In this document: positions 46,394 through 56,293 of the stretch, piece by piece
Layout: each line of letters begins with the position of its first letter
Position numbering within the stretch: the first letter of the stretch is position 1
Source: Methylobacterium sp. E-005
Lineage (GTDB): Bacteria; Pseudomonadota; Alphaproteobacteria; Rhizobiales; Beijerinckiaceae
Direction of reading: 5' to 3'
Length of the DNA: 64,000 nucleotides
NCBI RefSeq assembly: GCF_022829725.1
Contig: NZ_JAKSYG010000179.1
Span: 124,001-188,000, forward strand
Translations under genes and position numbers: made by a program
The notes under the pieces: generated by a model
Told to the model about the DNA's origin: nothing
The model's input: only the letters and a program-made list of their open reading frames with translations
Database searches by the model: none

Positions 46394-47566
46394 ATGGCGA
46401 AGAAATCTTGTTCGACGATCTGCTTATCCATGATCGTCAAGAATGAAGCCCATGTCATTCGTCGATGCCTGGACTCGGTCCGCCCGATTATCAGTCATTG
46501 GATCATCGTGGATACCGGATCCACGGACGGGACGCAGGACGTCGTCCGCGAGGCGCTGGCCGATATGCCGGGCGCCCTCGTGGAGCGGCCCTGGGTCGAT
46601 TTCGCCACGAACCGGAACGAGGCCCTGAAGCTGGCGCGGCGCCACGGGGATTACGTGCTGATCATCGATGCCGATGACGAGCTGATCATTCCGGAGGGCT
46701 TCACGATGCCCAAGCTGCGGGAGCCGGGATACCGGTTCGAGATTGTCGACCAGCATACGCGATACTGGCGCAACCAGCTGGTCAGCAGCAGGAAGAACTG
46801 GCGCTACCGCGGCATCCTGCACGAGTTCCTCAGCTGCCCCGACGTTGACGAGACACCAATCCTGCCCCTTGCGATGCGTCGGGGCGACGACGGCGCGCGT
46901 CATCGCGATCCGAATGAGCATGCCCGCGATATCGCCGTTCTGAAGGATGCCTTATCCGTCGAGACGGATCCCTTCATGATCGCGCGGTACACGATGTACC
47001 TCGGAACCACCTACGATGCGGCCGGTGAATACCGGAAGGCCCTCGACTGCTTTCTGAAGCGGATCGAACTGGGCGGCTGGGACGAGGAGGTCTACTTCAG
47101 CCTGCTCATGGCTGCCGTCAACGCCGAGCGCTTGGGTGAGCCAGCGGACACGCTGCTGGCGCTCTACGAGCGAGCGATCCAAGTCATTCTGGCGCGGGCA
47201 GAAGCGCGCTACGGGGCCAGCCGTTGTTGCAGGCAAAACAAGCGGTTTGCGGAGGGCTTTCGCTATGCCGAGGCGGGTTTGGGGCTGAAGCTCCCGAGCG
47301 AAGGCATCTCGCTGAATCCGTGGGTCTACGATTACGGGTTGCTCGATGAGTTCGCGGTCAACGCCTACCACATCGGCCAATATGGCGCATGCGGCTCCGC
47401 CTGCCTGAAGATCCTCGGGCAAAGCAATGTCCCGAGAGACGTCTTCGCGCGCGCCAGTACTTTGGCGCGCGAGGTGATGGCGAAGATGGTCGATCCGGTC
47501 TGGGGCTTGCAGCAAGCCCCCTACGGTTCGGCGTTCGCACCGGAATGGGAGCGCTTGCGGGCGTAG
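46394..47566 (+). CDS. Glycosyltransferase family 2 protein with TPR-like C-terminus
   Basis: A 390-residue cytoplasmic GT2 enzyme. The N-terminal GT-A core has CLSMIVKNEAHVIRRCLDSV, WIIVDTGSTDGTQDVV and the metal-binding DADDE in VLIIDADDELIIP. From about residue 195 on, the helices (DPFMIARYTMYLGTTYDAAG then EYRKALDCFLKRIELGGWDEEVYFSLLMA) look like tetratricopeptide repeats, as in SunS/beta-glucosyl GT2-TPR proteins. The acceptor is unknown. The region upstream is AT-rich with a hairpin. It is convergent with the cyclase gene. Confidence 0.88.
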   Translation: MAKKSCSTICLSMIVKNEAHVIRRCLDSVRPIISHWIIVDTGSTDGTQDVVREALADMPGALVERPWVDFATNRNEALKLARRHGDYVLIIDADDELIIPEGFTMPKLREPGYRFEIVDQHTRYWRNQLVSSRKNWRYRGILHEFLSCPDVDETPILPLAMRRGDDGARHRDPNEHARDIAVLKDALSVETDPFMIARYTMYLGTTYDAAGEYRKALDCFLKRIELGGWDEEVYFSLLMAAVNAERLGEPADTLLALYERAIQVILARAEARYGASRCCRQNKRFAEGFRYAEAGLGLKLPSEGISLNPWVYDYGLLDEFAVNAYHIGQYGACGSACLKILGQSNVPRDVFARASTLAREVMAKMVDPVWGLQQAPYGSAFAPEWERLRA

Positions 47567-47589
47567 AGTCACGTTCGCCGGACACACGG

Positions 47590-48849
47590 TCAGGCGGGCT
47601 TACGCGGCCGCAGGAATTTCGGCCTGTACACCGCCATGGGCTCCCGGAAACCGTCGAGCTGATGCTCGCCGAGGGGGATCGGATCGCCCCAGAGGAAATC
47701 CACGAACGGCTTCGACATCAGCAGCGGCTCGCCGAGGATGCGGTTGAGCTGCGCCAGACGGCTCGCGAGGTTCACGTCCCGGCCGATCACCGTGAAGTCG
47801 AGACGGGAGCCGGAGCCGACATTGCCGTAGGCCGCCTCGCCGTGATGAAGGGCGATGCCGGCCGTCACCGGCACGGGGAACTGGTGCAGGGCATTGGCCT
47901 CGTCGAGGGCGGCCAGCGCGTGCTGGGCCGCCGTGAGCGCGCCCTTTGCGGCGCCGCCGAGGTCGTCACCGGTCTCGCGAAAGATCGCCAGCAGGCCATC
48001 GCCGAGATACTTCAGCACCTCGCCGCCCTCCCGCTCGATCGGCGGCACGAGGCAATCGAAGAATACGTTGAGCAGGCCCACCACCTCCTCGGGCGTCATG
48101 TCGGCCGAGGTCCGGGTGTAGTCGCGCATGTCGGCGAACAGGATCGCCGAGCGGATCCGCGTCACCTGCCCGCGGCGGATATCGCCCGCCAGGATTGCCC
48201 GGTGGGGCTCGTCACCGACATAGAGCCGCAGCACATGATCGAGCTGCTTGTTGAGGACGCGCATCTCCATCACGGCGGCCAGCGCCGGCATGACGAAGCG
48301 CAGGATCGCGATGTCGTCGTCTCCGAAGCCCTCGGGCGCCCGGGTGGCGAAGGTGATGCCGTTCTTGGTGCCGTTGGTGAAGAACAGGGGCGCCACGACG
48401 TAGGCCGTGTAGCCGCCGGCCTTCAGGTCCGGGATGATCGCGTAGGCGTCGTCCGGGGTCCCGGCGAGGTCGAGGATCAGCCATTCCCCGGTCTCATGGA
48501 CCGTGTGGAACGGGCTGTTGAGATAGGCGGCGGTCGAGCGGGCGCCGTGCGGGAAGAGCCGCACCGTAGTGCCGCCGTCCCGGGTCCAGATCCGTCCGAC
48601 GCCGGCATATTCCGAGTGCAGGGTGTCGATCGCCGTCGAGGCGCGGTCCACCGGCACGCCGATGGCGATCAGCCGCTCGGCGAGGCCTTCCAGCATCGCC
48701 TCGGCCTTTTCCAGCCGCGCGCCCTCGCCGAGCAGCCAGTCGCGGATGCCCACCGAGGGCTGGAGCGCGCCGAAGGGCACGTCGTCGGCCTCCGAACCGT
48801 CCGCGAAGGCCGTTGGCAGACCGGGCGTTGGCGGGCGGCGTTCGAGCAT
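47590..48849 (-). CDS. Class III adenylate/guanylate cyclase with GAF-like sensor domain
   Basis: A 419-residue protein. The N-terminal half (about 40-210) looks like a GAF-type sensory domain ([40 protein letters not shown]). The C-terminal cyclase domain has the metal-binding Asp residues in [17 protein letters not shown] and the catalytic centre [19 protein letters not shown], then the late [18 protein letters not shown] with the transition-state Asn/Arg. It should make cAMP or cGMP in the cytoplasm, responding to an unknown signal. A cNMP-binding patatin gene is in the same window, but a link is only speculation. Confidence 0.93.
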   Translation of the reverse strand: MLERRPPTPGLPTAFADGSEADDVPFGALQPSVGIRDWLLGEGARLEKAEAMLEGLAERLIAIGVPVDRASTAIDTLHSEYAGVGRIWTRDGGTTVRLFPHGARSTAAYLNSPFHTVHETGEWLILDLAGTPDDAYAIIPDLKAGGYTAYVVAPLFFTNGTKNGITFATRAPEGFGDDDIAILRFVMPALAAVMEMRVLNKQLDHVLRLYVGDEPHRAILAGDIRRGQVTRIRSAILFADMRDYTRTSADMTPEEVVGLLNVFFDCLVPPIEREGGEVLKYLGDGLLAIFRETGDDLGGAAKGALTAAQHALAALDEANALHQFPVPVTAGIALHHGEAAYGNVGSGSRLDFTVIGRDVNLASRLAQLNRILGEPLLMSKPFVDFLWGDPIPLGEHQLDGFREPMAVYRPKFLRPRKPA

Positions 48850-48894
48850 GGCGCCAGTGTAACCCCGCGCGGCAGCGCGGTCGAAGGGCAGGCG

Positions 48895-48912
48895 CCGCGG
48901 CTCGGGCCGCGG
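48895..48912 (-). terminator. Possible hairpin terminator after rpoD
   Basis: CCGCGGC-TCGG-GCCGCGG, a perfect 7-bp stem, lies seven bases after the rpoD stop on the minus strand. No U-tract follows, so it is only a candidate for intrinsic termination or RNA stabilisation. Confidence 0.35.
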
Positions 48913-48919
48913 CGGGGGC

Positions 48920-50902
<1,983 letters not shown>

Positions 50903-51112
50903 GATCAGCCTATTGTTTCGTGGGCGGCGCGCTGCGGAGGCCCTTGAGAGGCCGGTCCACGCCAGCGACACCGCGGTACGGGATCGGCGCCGGATCGCTC
51001 CGTCGCCTTGAGTCGTCGGTATCCGTATGCAAGCCTGAGGCTTGACCGATTGTTAACTAAGGCGGGCCGCTCCTCATCGCCACCGCCAGCCCATACCGCC
51101 ATGACACAGCCG

Positions 51113-53005
51113 TCAGGCGGCCGTCGAGTCGCTCGACACCGGCTGTTCGGCCTCAGCCTCGGCGGCGATGACGGTCTCCAGCCTCGCCTTCACTTCGCAG
51201 AGCCATGCCCACCCGGCATCGGTCGGATCGTTCTCAAACGCCTGCCGTGCTTCGCGAAGTTCGCTATGTAGCGCTCCTGCCTGCCGGTGCAAGATCATCG
51301 CCTGTCGGAGCGCATCTGCGCGCTGCGCGGGATCGGCATGCGGAGCGACGGTATTGCGGTCCCGCGAGCGCGCCAGAGCGAGGATGCGCTCTGCCGCGGG
51401 CTTCAAGCCGGCGCGGATGATGCGGTTTTGCAACACCTCCGGATCCGTGCGCTCATCCTCGGCCGCGCAGGCCAGGAGGACCGACAGGACCGCCTTGGCA
51501 TCCGGATCCTCGAAGTCGAGTTCGGCGATCTCCTCGGCGAACTCGGCGAGCATCTCGGGATGCGCGAGCAGGGTGCCGACGATCACCGCCTCGCGCACCG
51601 GCGCCGCGCCGGTGAAGCCCGCGGATGCCGTCACCGACGCGCTCGGGCTGCCGGTGATGCGGGGCGAGACCGGTTCCCCGGGGCGCACGAAGCGGGTCCG
51701 TCCCCCACGGGGCGACGGCCCGGCCGCACGCGCGTTGCGGGGCGACAGGCTGCGCAGCCGCTCCTCGATGTCGTCGCGGTAGTAGCGCCGCACAGTCTCG
51801 TCGCGGATCGTCGCGACGGTGGTGCGCAGGGTCTGAGTCAGGCCGGCGCGCCGCTCCGGCGTATCGATCGATCCAGCCTCGACGGCGCGGCGCCAGAGCA
51901 GTTCGGACAGCGGTAGGGCCGCGTTGAGCACCTGATCGATCGCCCCCGGCCCGCCGGAGCGCAGCAGATCGTCGGGGTCCTGCCCGCCGGGCAGCAGCGC
52001 GATCCGCAGAGACCGTCCGGGTTCGAGGAGTGGCAGCGCGATGTCGAGCGCCCGGAAGGCGGCCCGCTGGCCGGCCTTGTCGCCGTCGAAGCACAGGATC
52101 GGCTCGTCGGCATGGCGCCAGAGCAGGCCGAGCTGGTCCTCGGTGAGGGCGGTGCCCAGCGGCGCCACGGTCTCGGGATGACCCGCGAGCGTCATGGCGA
52201 TGACGTCGACATAGCCCTCGACCGCGATGATCGAGCCGCGATCATGCGCAGCCTTTCGGGCGCCGTGCAGGTTGTACAACGTCCGGCCCTTGTGGAAGAG
52301 CGGCGTCTCCGGCGAGTTCAGGTACTTGGCGCGGACGTCCTTCGAGAGCGCCCGCCCGCCGAACGCCACCACCCGGCCACGGGTGTCGGTGATCGGAAAC
52401 ATCACACGGTCGCGAAAATAATCGTACGGGACCGAGACGCCCTCCCCGGCCGCCAGAAGCCCCATCTCGACCATGAGATCCTTCTCGACGCCCTGGCCGG
52501 CCAGATGATCGCGCAGGGCGTAGCGGTCGTTCGGGGCGTAACCCAGCCGAAACGCCTGCTGGGTCTCGCGTTGAAGAGCCCGGCGCTCGAGGTAGGCCCG
52601 GGCCTCACTGCCCTGGTTCGAGAGCAGACGCTCCTCGAACCAGCGGGCGGCCATCTCCATCACCTCGATGGCGCCGGCGCGCTTCCGTTCGCTGGCCCGG
52701 TTGTCCTCGGTCGGCGCGGGGAGGCTGACGCCCGCCTCCCCAGCCAGCCGCTCGACCGCCTCGGGGAAGCTCAGGCCCTCCGTCTCCATCAGGAAGGTGA
52801 AGATGTCGCCGTGCTTGGAGGAGGAGAAGCAGTGATAGAACTGCTTCTGGTCGTTCACGTAGAAGGACGGGGTCTTCTCGGCATTGAACGGCGACAGGCC
52901 CCGCCATTCCCGGCCGGCCTTCTTCAGCTGCACGCGCCGCCCGACCACGGAGGAGGCCGGTAGCCGGGCACGGATCTCTTCCAGGATGTGGGGCGGATAG
53001 CGCAC
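51113..53005 (-). CDS. dnaG: DNA primase DnaG with degenerate zinc-binding motif
   Basis: A 630-residue primase that makes RNA primers at the replication fork with DnaB. The TOPRIM core is intact: SIIAVEGYVDVIAM, EPILCFDGDKAGQRAA. The N-terminal CHC2 zinc domain is altered: GLSPFNAEKTPSFYV has Ser38 and Asn41 where the usual CPFHxEKTPSF has Cys and His, and YHCFSSSKHGD keeps only Cys59 of the HCFGCG pair. Three of the four zinc ligands are therefore missing, while the surrounding residues are kept. The start is GTG 53005, with no strong ribosome site. It lies between yqeY and rpoD on the minus strand. Confidence 0.96.
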   Translation of the reverse strand: MRYPPHILEEIRARLPASSVVGRRVQLKKAGREWRGLSPFNAEKTPSFYVNDQKQFYHCFSSSKHGDIFTFLMETEGLSFPEAVERLAGEAGVSLPAPTEDNRASERKRAGAIEVMEMAARWFEERLLSNQGSEARAYLERRALQRETQQAFRLGYAPNDRYALRDHLAGQGVEKDLMVEMGLLAAGEGVSVPYDYFRDRVMFPITDTRGRVVAFGGRALSKDVRAKYLNSPETPLFHKGRTLYNLHGARKAAHDRGSIIAVEGYVDVIAMTLAGHPETVAPLGTALTEDQLGLLWRHADEPILCFDGDKAGQRAAFRALDIALPLLEPGRSLRIALLPGGQDPDDLLRSGGPGAIDQVLNAALPLSELLWRRAVEAGSIDTPERRAGLTQTLRTTVATIRDETVRRYYRDDIEERLRSLSPRNARAAGPSPRGGRTRFVRPGEPVSPRITGSPSASVTASAGFTGAAPVREAVIVGTLLAHPEMLAEFAEEIAELDFEDPDAKAVLSVLLACAAEDERTDPEVLQNRIIRAGLKPAAERILALARSRDRNTVAPHADPAQRADALRQAMILHRQAGALHSELREARQAFENDPTDAGWAWLCEVKARLETVIAAEAEAEQPVSSDSTAA

Positions 53006-53110
53006 GGGGCCTGGGAAGGTTTACGGGACCGCTGAGTATAGCGTGCCGGGCGTGCCGGAGTCCCACCGCCTCTACCGGATTCGGAAGGGCCGGGGATTAT
53101 GGGGATAGCC

Positions 53111-53572
53111 TCACCCCTTTGCGGCAAGCGCCGCCTTCACCAGCCCGCTCGCCTTGCCGAAATCCATCCGGCCGGCATAGGCGCCCTTCAGGGCGGCGAT
53201 CACCTTGCCCATGTCCTTCGGGCCGGCGGCGCCGGTCTCGGCGATCGCCGCGTCGATCGCCGCCTGCGTCTCGGCCTCGTCCATCTGCTTCGGCAGGAAG
53301 CTCTCGATGATGGCGATCTCGGCGCGTTCGTTGGCGGCGAGTTCCGGGCGGCCGCCCTGCTCGTAGACGCTGGCCGATTCGGTGCGCTGCTTGATCATCT
53401 TCTGGAGCAGCGACAGGATCTCGTCCTCGGAAATCGGGTCCTTGCCGTTGCCGCGGGCCTCGATGTCCCGGTCCTTGAGGGCCGCCTGGATCATCCGGAC
53501 GGTCGCGAGCCGCTCCTTGTCGCCGGCCTTCATGGCCTCCTTCATTTCGGTGGTGAGGCGCGCGCGCAGCAT
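53111..53572 (-). CDS. yqeY: GatB/YqeY domain-containing protein
   Basis: A 153-residue helical protein of the YqeY family, starting MLRARLTTEMKEAMKAGDKE with RLATVRMIQAALKDRDIE. Later segments are ISEDEILSLLQKMIKQRTES and ESFLPKQMDEAETQAAIDAA, then AGPKDMGKVIAALKGAYAGRMD, which together make the family identity clear. It resembles the tail of GatB and is thought to bind tRNA; the function is unproven. It precedes dnaG by 105 bases on the same strand, a conserved pair. It is divergent from carA. Confidence 0.93.
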   Translation of the reverse strand: MLRARLTTEMKEAMKAGDKERLATVRMIQAALKDRDIEARGNGKDPISEDEILSLLQKMIKQRTESASVYEQGGRPELAANERAEIAIIESFLPKQMDEAETQAAIDAAIAETGAAGPKDMGKVIAALKGAYAGRMDFGKASGLVKAALAAKG

Positions 53573-53785
53573 GGGGATGAACCTTCTTTCGGTCGAAACG
53601 GTCGGGCTGGCCTGCGATTTGCGGATCTGCCCTGTGATAAGCAGACGTTGAGCCCTGCGGAGGGCGGAGCCACATTGACCCCATCGCGGGCCGCTCGCTA
53701 AGAGCGCCGCACACGATCATGCCGCAAGCCGAGAGCGCCGCAACCCGGCGCCCGCCTTCGGCCGGACATAAGCGAGACTGGCCCC

Positions 53786-55012
53786 ATGCTGCAAGACGCC
53801 GCCGCCCCCGACGCCACGGCGCCCGAGCCGTGGGCCGAGCCCGTCGCCACGGCTCTTCTGGTCCTGGCCGACGGCACGATCCTGGAGGGCTTCGGCATCG
53901 GCCAGACCGGGATCGCCGACGGTGAGGTCTGCTTCAACACGGCCATGACCGGCTATCAGGAGATCCTGACCGACCCGTCCTATGCCGGGCAGATCGTCAC
54001 CTTCACCTTCCCGCATATCGGCAATGTCGGGACCAATGACGAGGATCTGGAGAGCCTGGAGGCGGCCCCGGCCTCCGGCGTGCGCGGCACCGTGATCGCC
54101 TCGGCGGTGACGAAGCCCTCGAACTGGCGCTCCTCATCCCATCTCGACGGCTGGCTCAAGGCCCGCGGAATCGTCGGCATCACCGGCGTCGACACCCGGG
54201 CGCTCACCGCCCGCATCCGCGACCAGGGCATGCCGAACGCCGTGATCGCCAACGACCCCGAGGGCCGGTTCGACCGGGAGACGCTGAAGGCCCGGGCCGC
54301 CGCGCTCGCGCCGATGGAGGGGCTCGATCTCGTGCCGCCGGTGACGAGCCGCGCGCCGTCCGAATGGTCTGAGACGGTCTGGGCCCTGGGCAACGGCTAC
54401 GGCAAGCGCGCTGCCGGCGAGGGCCTGAAGGTCGTGGCGATCGATTACGGCGTGAAGCGCAACATCCTGCGGCTGCTCGCCCAGGCCGGCTGCGACGTCA
54501 CCGTGGTGCCGGCCACCACGACGGCTGACGAAATTTTGGCACTGAAGCCTGACGGCGTGTTCCTGTCGAACGGCCCGGGCGACCCGGCTGCAACCGGCGC
54601 CTACGCGGTGCCGGTGATCCGCAAGCTGCTCGACGCGAAGGTGCCGACCTTCGGTATCTGCCTCGGTCACCAGCTGATGGGCCTCGCGCTCGGCGGTCGG
54701 ACCGTGAAGATGGGCCAGGGCCACCACGGCGCGAACCATCCGGTGAAGGATAAGACCACCGGCAAGGTTGAGATCGTCTCGATGAACCACGGATTCGCAG
54801 TGGATCCGGCGAGCCTGCCGGAGACCGCAGTCGAGACCCACGTCTCGCTGTTCGACGGCTCGAATTGCGGCCTGACGCTGATCGACCGCCCGGCCTTCTC
54901 GGTGCAGCACCACCCGGAGGCCTCGCCCGGCCCGCGCGACAGTCACTACCTGTTCGAGCGGTTCGTCACGCTGATGCGCTCGGGCGAGCCGGAGACCGCG
55001 GCGAAAGCCTGA
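53786..55012 (+). CDS. carA: Carbamoyl-phosphate synthase small (glutaminase) subunit
   Basis: A 408-residue glutamine amidotransferase subunit that gives ammonia to CarB for arginine and pyrimidine synthesis. The N-terminal CPSase domain has GFGIGQTGIADGEVCFNTAMTGYQEILTDPSYAGQIV split across residues about 36-70. The class I amidotransferase triad is Cys in FGICLGHQLMGLALGG, and His and Glu in VQHHPEASPGP. A Pro/Ala-rich N-terminal extension of about 18 residues precedes the domain. It is separated from carB by a small membrane-protein gene and a pseudogene rather than being adjacent. Confidence 0.97.
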   Translation: MLQDAAAPDATAPEPWAEPVATALLVLADGTILEGFGIGQTGIADGEVCFNTAMTGYQEILTDPSYAGQIVTFTFPHIGNVGTNDEDLESLEAAPASGVRGTVIASAVTKPSNWRSSSHLDGWLKARGIVGITGVDTRALTARIRDQGMPNAVIANDPEGRFDRETLKARAAALAPMEGLDLVPPVTSRAPSEWSETVWALGNGYGKRAAGEGLKVVAIDYGVKRNILRLLAQAGCDVTVVPATTTADEILALKPDGVFLSNGPGDPAATGAYAVPVIRKLLDAKVPTFGICLGHQLMGLALGGRTVKMGQGHHGANHPVKDKTTGKVEIVSMNHGFAVDPASLPETAVETHVSLFDGSNCGLTLIDRPAFSVQHHPEASPGPRDSHYLFERFVTLMRSGEPETAAKA

Positions 55013-55096
55013 TCGGTCCCCGGTGCGATCCCAATCGGGCCCCGCCGGGGCCATAAAATCCGCGAAATCCGCCGGCTTAAGAGACCCACGACGGCC

Positions 55097-55531
55097 ATGA
55101 GCGGCGGCGCATCCGCGCCCGCCGGCACCGGTTCCGTCGCAGGGGAATGCCGGATGACCATCGACGAAGCGCGCGACGATTTCTCCCGCCTGCACCGCAG
55201 CTTCACATTCCATCTCGGCGTCGCCGTGGGCCTCTCTTGGCTGACCGCTCTCACCGCGGCGTTCTATGCCCCGTGGGTGCGCAACATCCGCGCGCTGATC
55301 GACCCGGCTGGCGGTCTGGATCGGGTCGAGAGCACGGTGTCGTACCTCTTCGCCCTGCCGGCTGTCCTCGCCCTGGCCTGGGTGTCCCTGTATTTCGGCC
55401 GCGAAGCGCTGCGCCGTGCGCAGACACTCTCCAACGTGGCCGTCGAGTTCGCCGCCGCAGCGTTGGTGGCTTTCGGGGTGTTCTATCTCTCGATCGACCG
55501 GGCCGTGGCCGCACTCTACGCGACCTTCTGA
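55097..55531 (+). CDS. Small hypothetical membrane protein
   Basis: A 144-residue protein with about three membrane segments (FHLGVAVGLSWLTALTAAFYA, YLFALPAVLALAWVSLYF and EFAAAALVAFGVFYLSI). The N-terminal 19 residues (SGGASAPAGTGSVAGE) look like an extension, and ATG 55154 (MTIDEARDDFSRLHRSF) is a likely alternative start. No family is recognised. It lies 84 bases after carA, so it may share the carA transcript. Confidence 0.6.
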   Translation: MSGGASAPAGTGSVAGECRMTIDEARDDFSRLHRSFTFHLGVAVGLSWLTALTAAFYAPWVRNIRALIDPAGGLDRVESTVSYLFALPAVLALAWVSLYFGREALRRAQTLSNVAVEFAAAALVAFGVFYLSIDRAVAALYATF

Positions 55532-55556
55532 GGGGGGATCTGCCACCCCGATTCTG

Positions 55557-55886
55557 TCACCGCGCTATCTGGAAAAGCAGCTCGAACCGCTTGGCGGCGA
55601 GCGTGCCATGCTGGCTTGCCTGGGCGACCTCCAGGTTCTCCGGCCTGTCGCCGCACTGGATCGGGCCGACCATGCCCATGAGGGTGTGCGGCGCCTATCT
55701 GAAGCCGTAGAGGCCGGCCTTTCCGAAGGTCACGGTCTGCTCCGTGCCTGCCACGGTCTCAAAGCGCGGCGCGCCTTCGGGTGCCATGCCCTGAATCGGC
55801 TCGGCGTTGTGCCCTGTGCCGGTCGGCACGAACCGGATTGTGGCGCATGGCTGAATATTAACACAGGCGGGATCGCAGGCCGTCAT
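55557..55886 (-). pseudogene. Decayed pseudoazurin (blue-copper electron carrier) gene
   Basis: On the minus strand the sequence reads DPACVNIQPCATIRFVPT, GTGHNAEPIQGMAPEGAPRF and QTVTFGKAGLYGFR, an evident match to pseudoazurin including the His copper ligand (GHNAE). Then a TAG stop stands exactly where the Cys ligand should be, followed in frame by APHTLMGMVGPIQ and DRPENLEV with the His and Met ligands. A further frame shift near 55600 restores KHGTLAAKRFELLFQIAR, the usual C-terminal helix, which then ends at a TGA at 55557. There is no signal peptide upstream. Two lesions plus loss of the N-terminus make it non-functional. Confidence 0.8.
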
Positions 55887-56293
55887 TTTGGTGGAATCGT
55901 TGTTCGGCGTCTTCGCGACGGATTCCGAGGCGTTCGATCCCAGGATTGAGCCGATGGGCGACGCTTCGGCTCCGTTGCTTCCAATGATCATTGTCAAACG
56001 CGAGGCGACTTCTTATCGATTGACGGGAAGAACGATCGCGGAGGCCTTACGGGCTAGGGTAAAGCCCGGGAGGCGGTCGATTAACTGAGCGATCATTTCT
56101 GAAGTTGTCGAACCTATGCGTTGGCGATGGTGGGATGCGCCTTGTGCGCGCTTGCGTTGCGCATTCGCCCTGGCCTTCCAAAGCGTGGACGGCCCGTGTA
56201 AACGCGGGGCTCAGCGATAATCCCGCCACGCGCGTCCGGGTGCAGGGTTCAGGCCCTGCCCGATCGGGCGCGCTTGGCCTGAAAAGGCCCCCG
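55887..56293 (+). other. Leader region between the pseudogene and carB
   Basis: A 407-base stretch with no credible gene. Its left part (to about 55997) may be the lost N-terminus of the decayed pseudoazurin. The rest is presumably the carB promoter and 5' leader, ending in a hairpin at 56249-56282. The frame of carB stays open upstream, but those residues have no family similarity. Confidence 0.5.
56249..56282 (+). promoter_or_regulatory. Leader stem-loop just before carB
   Basis: TCAGGCC at 56249-56255 pairs with GGCCTGA at 56276-56282; between them is the palindrome CCCGATCGGG (56259-56268). It ends 11 bases before the carB ATG, directly upstream of an AAAAGG ribosome site. It could affect translation start or be an attenuator; this is inference. 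Confidence 0.45.

Noticed and set aside
55416..55949. A 177-codon plus-strand frame after the small membrane-protein gene
   Set aside because: It runs antisense to the pseudoazurin remnant and has no family similarity; the minus-strand cupredoxin signal explains this DNA better.
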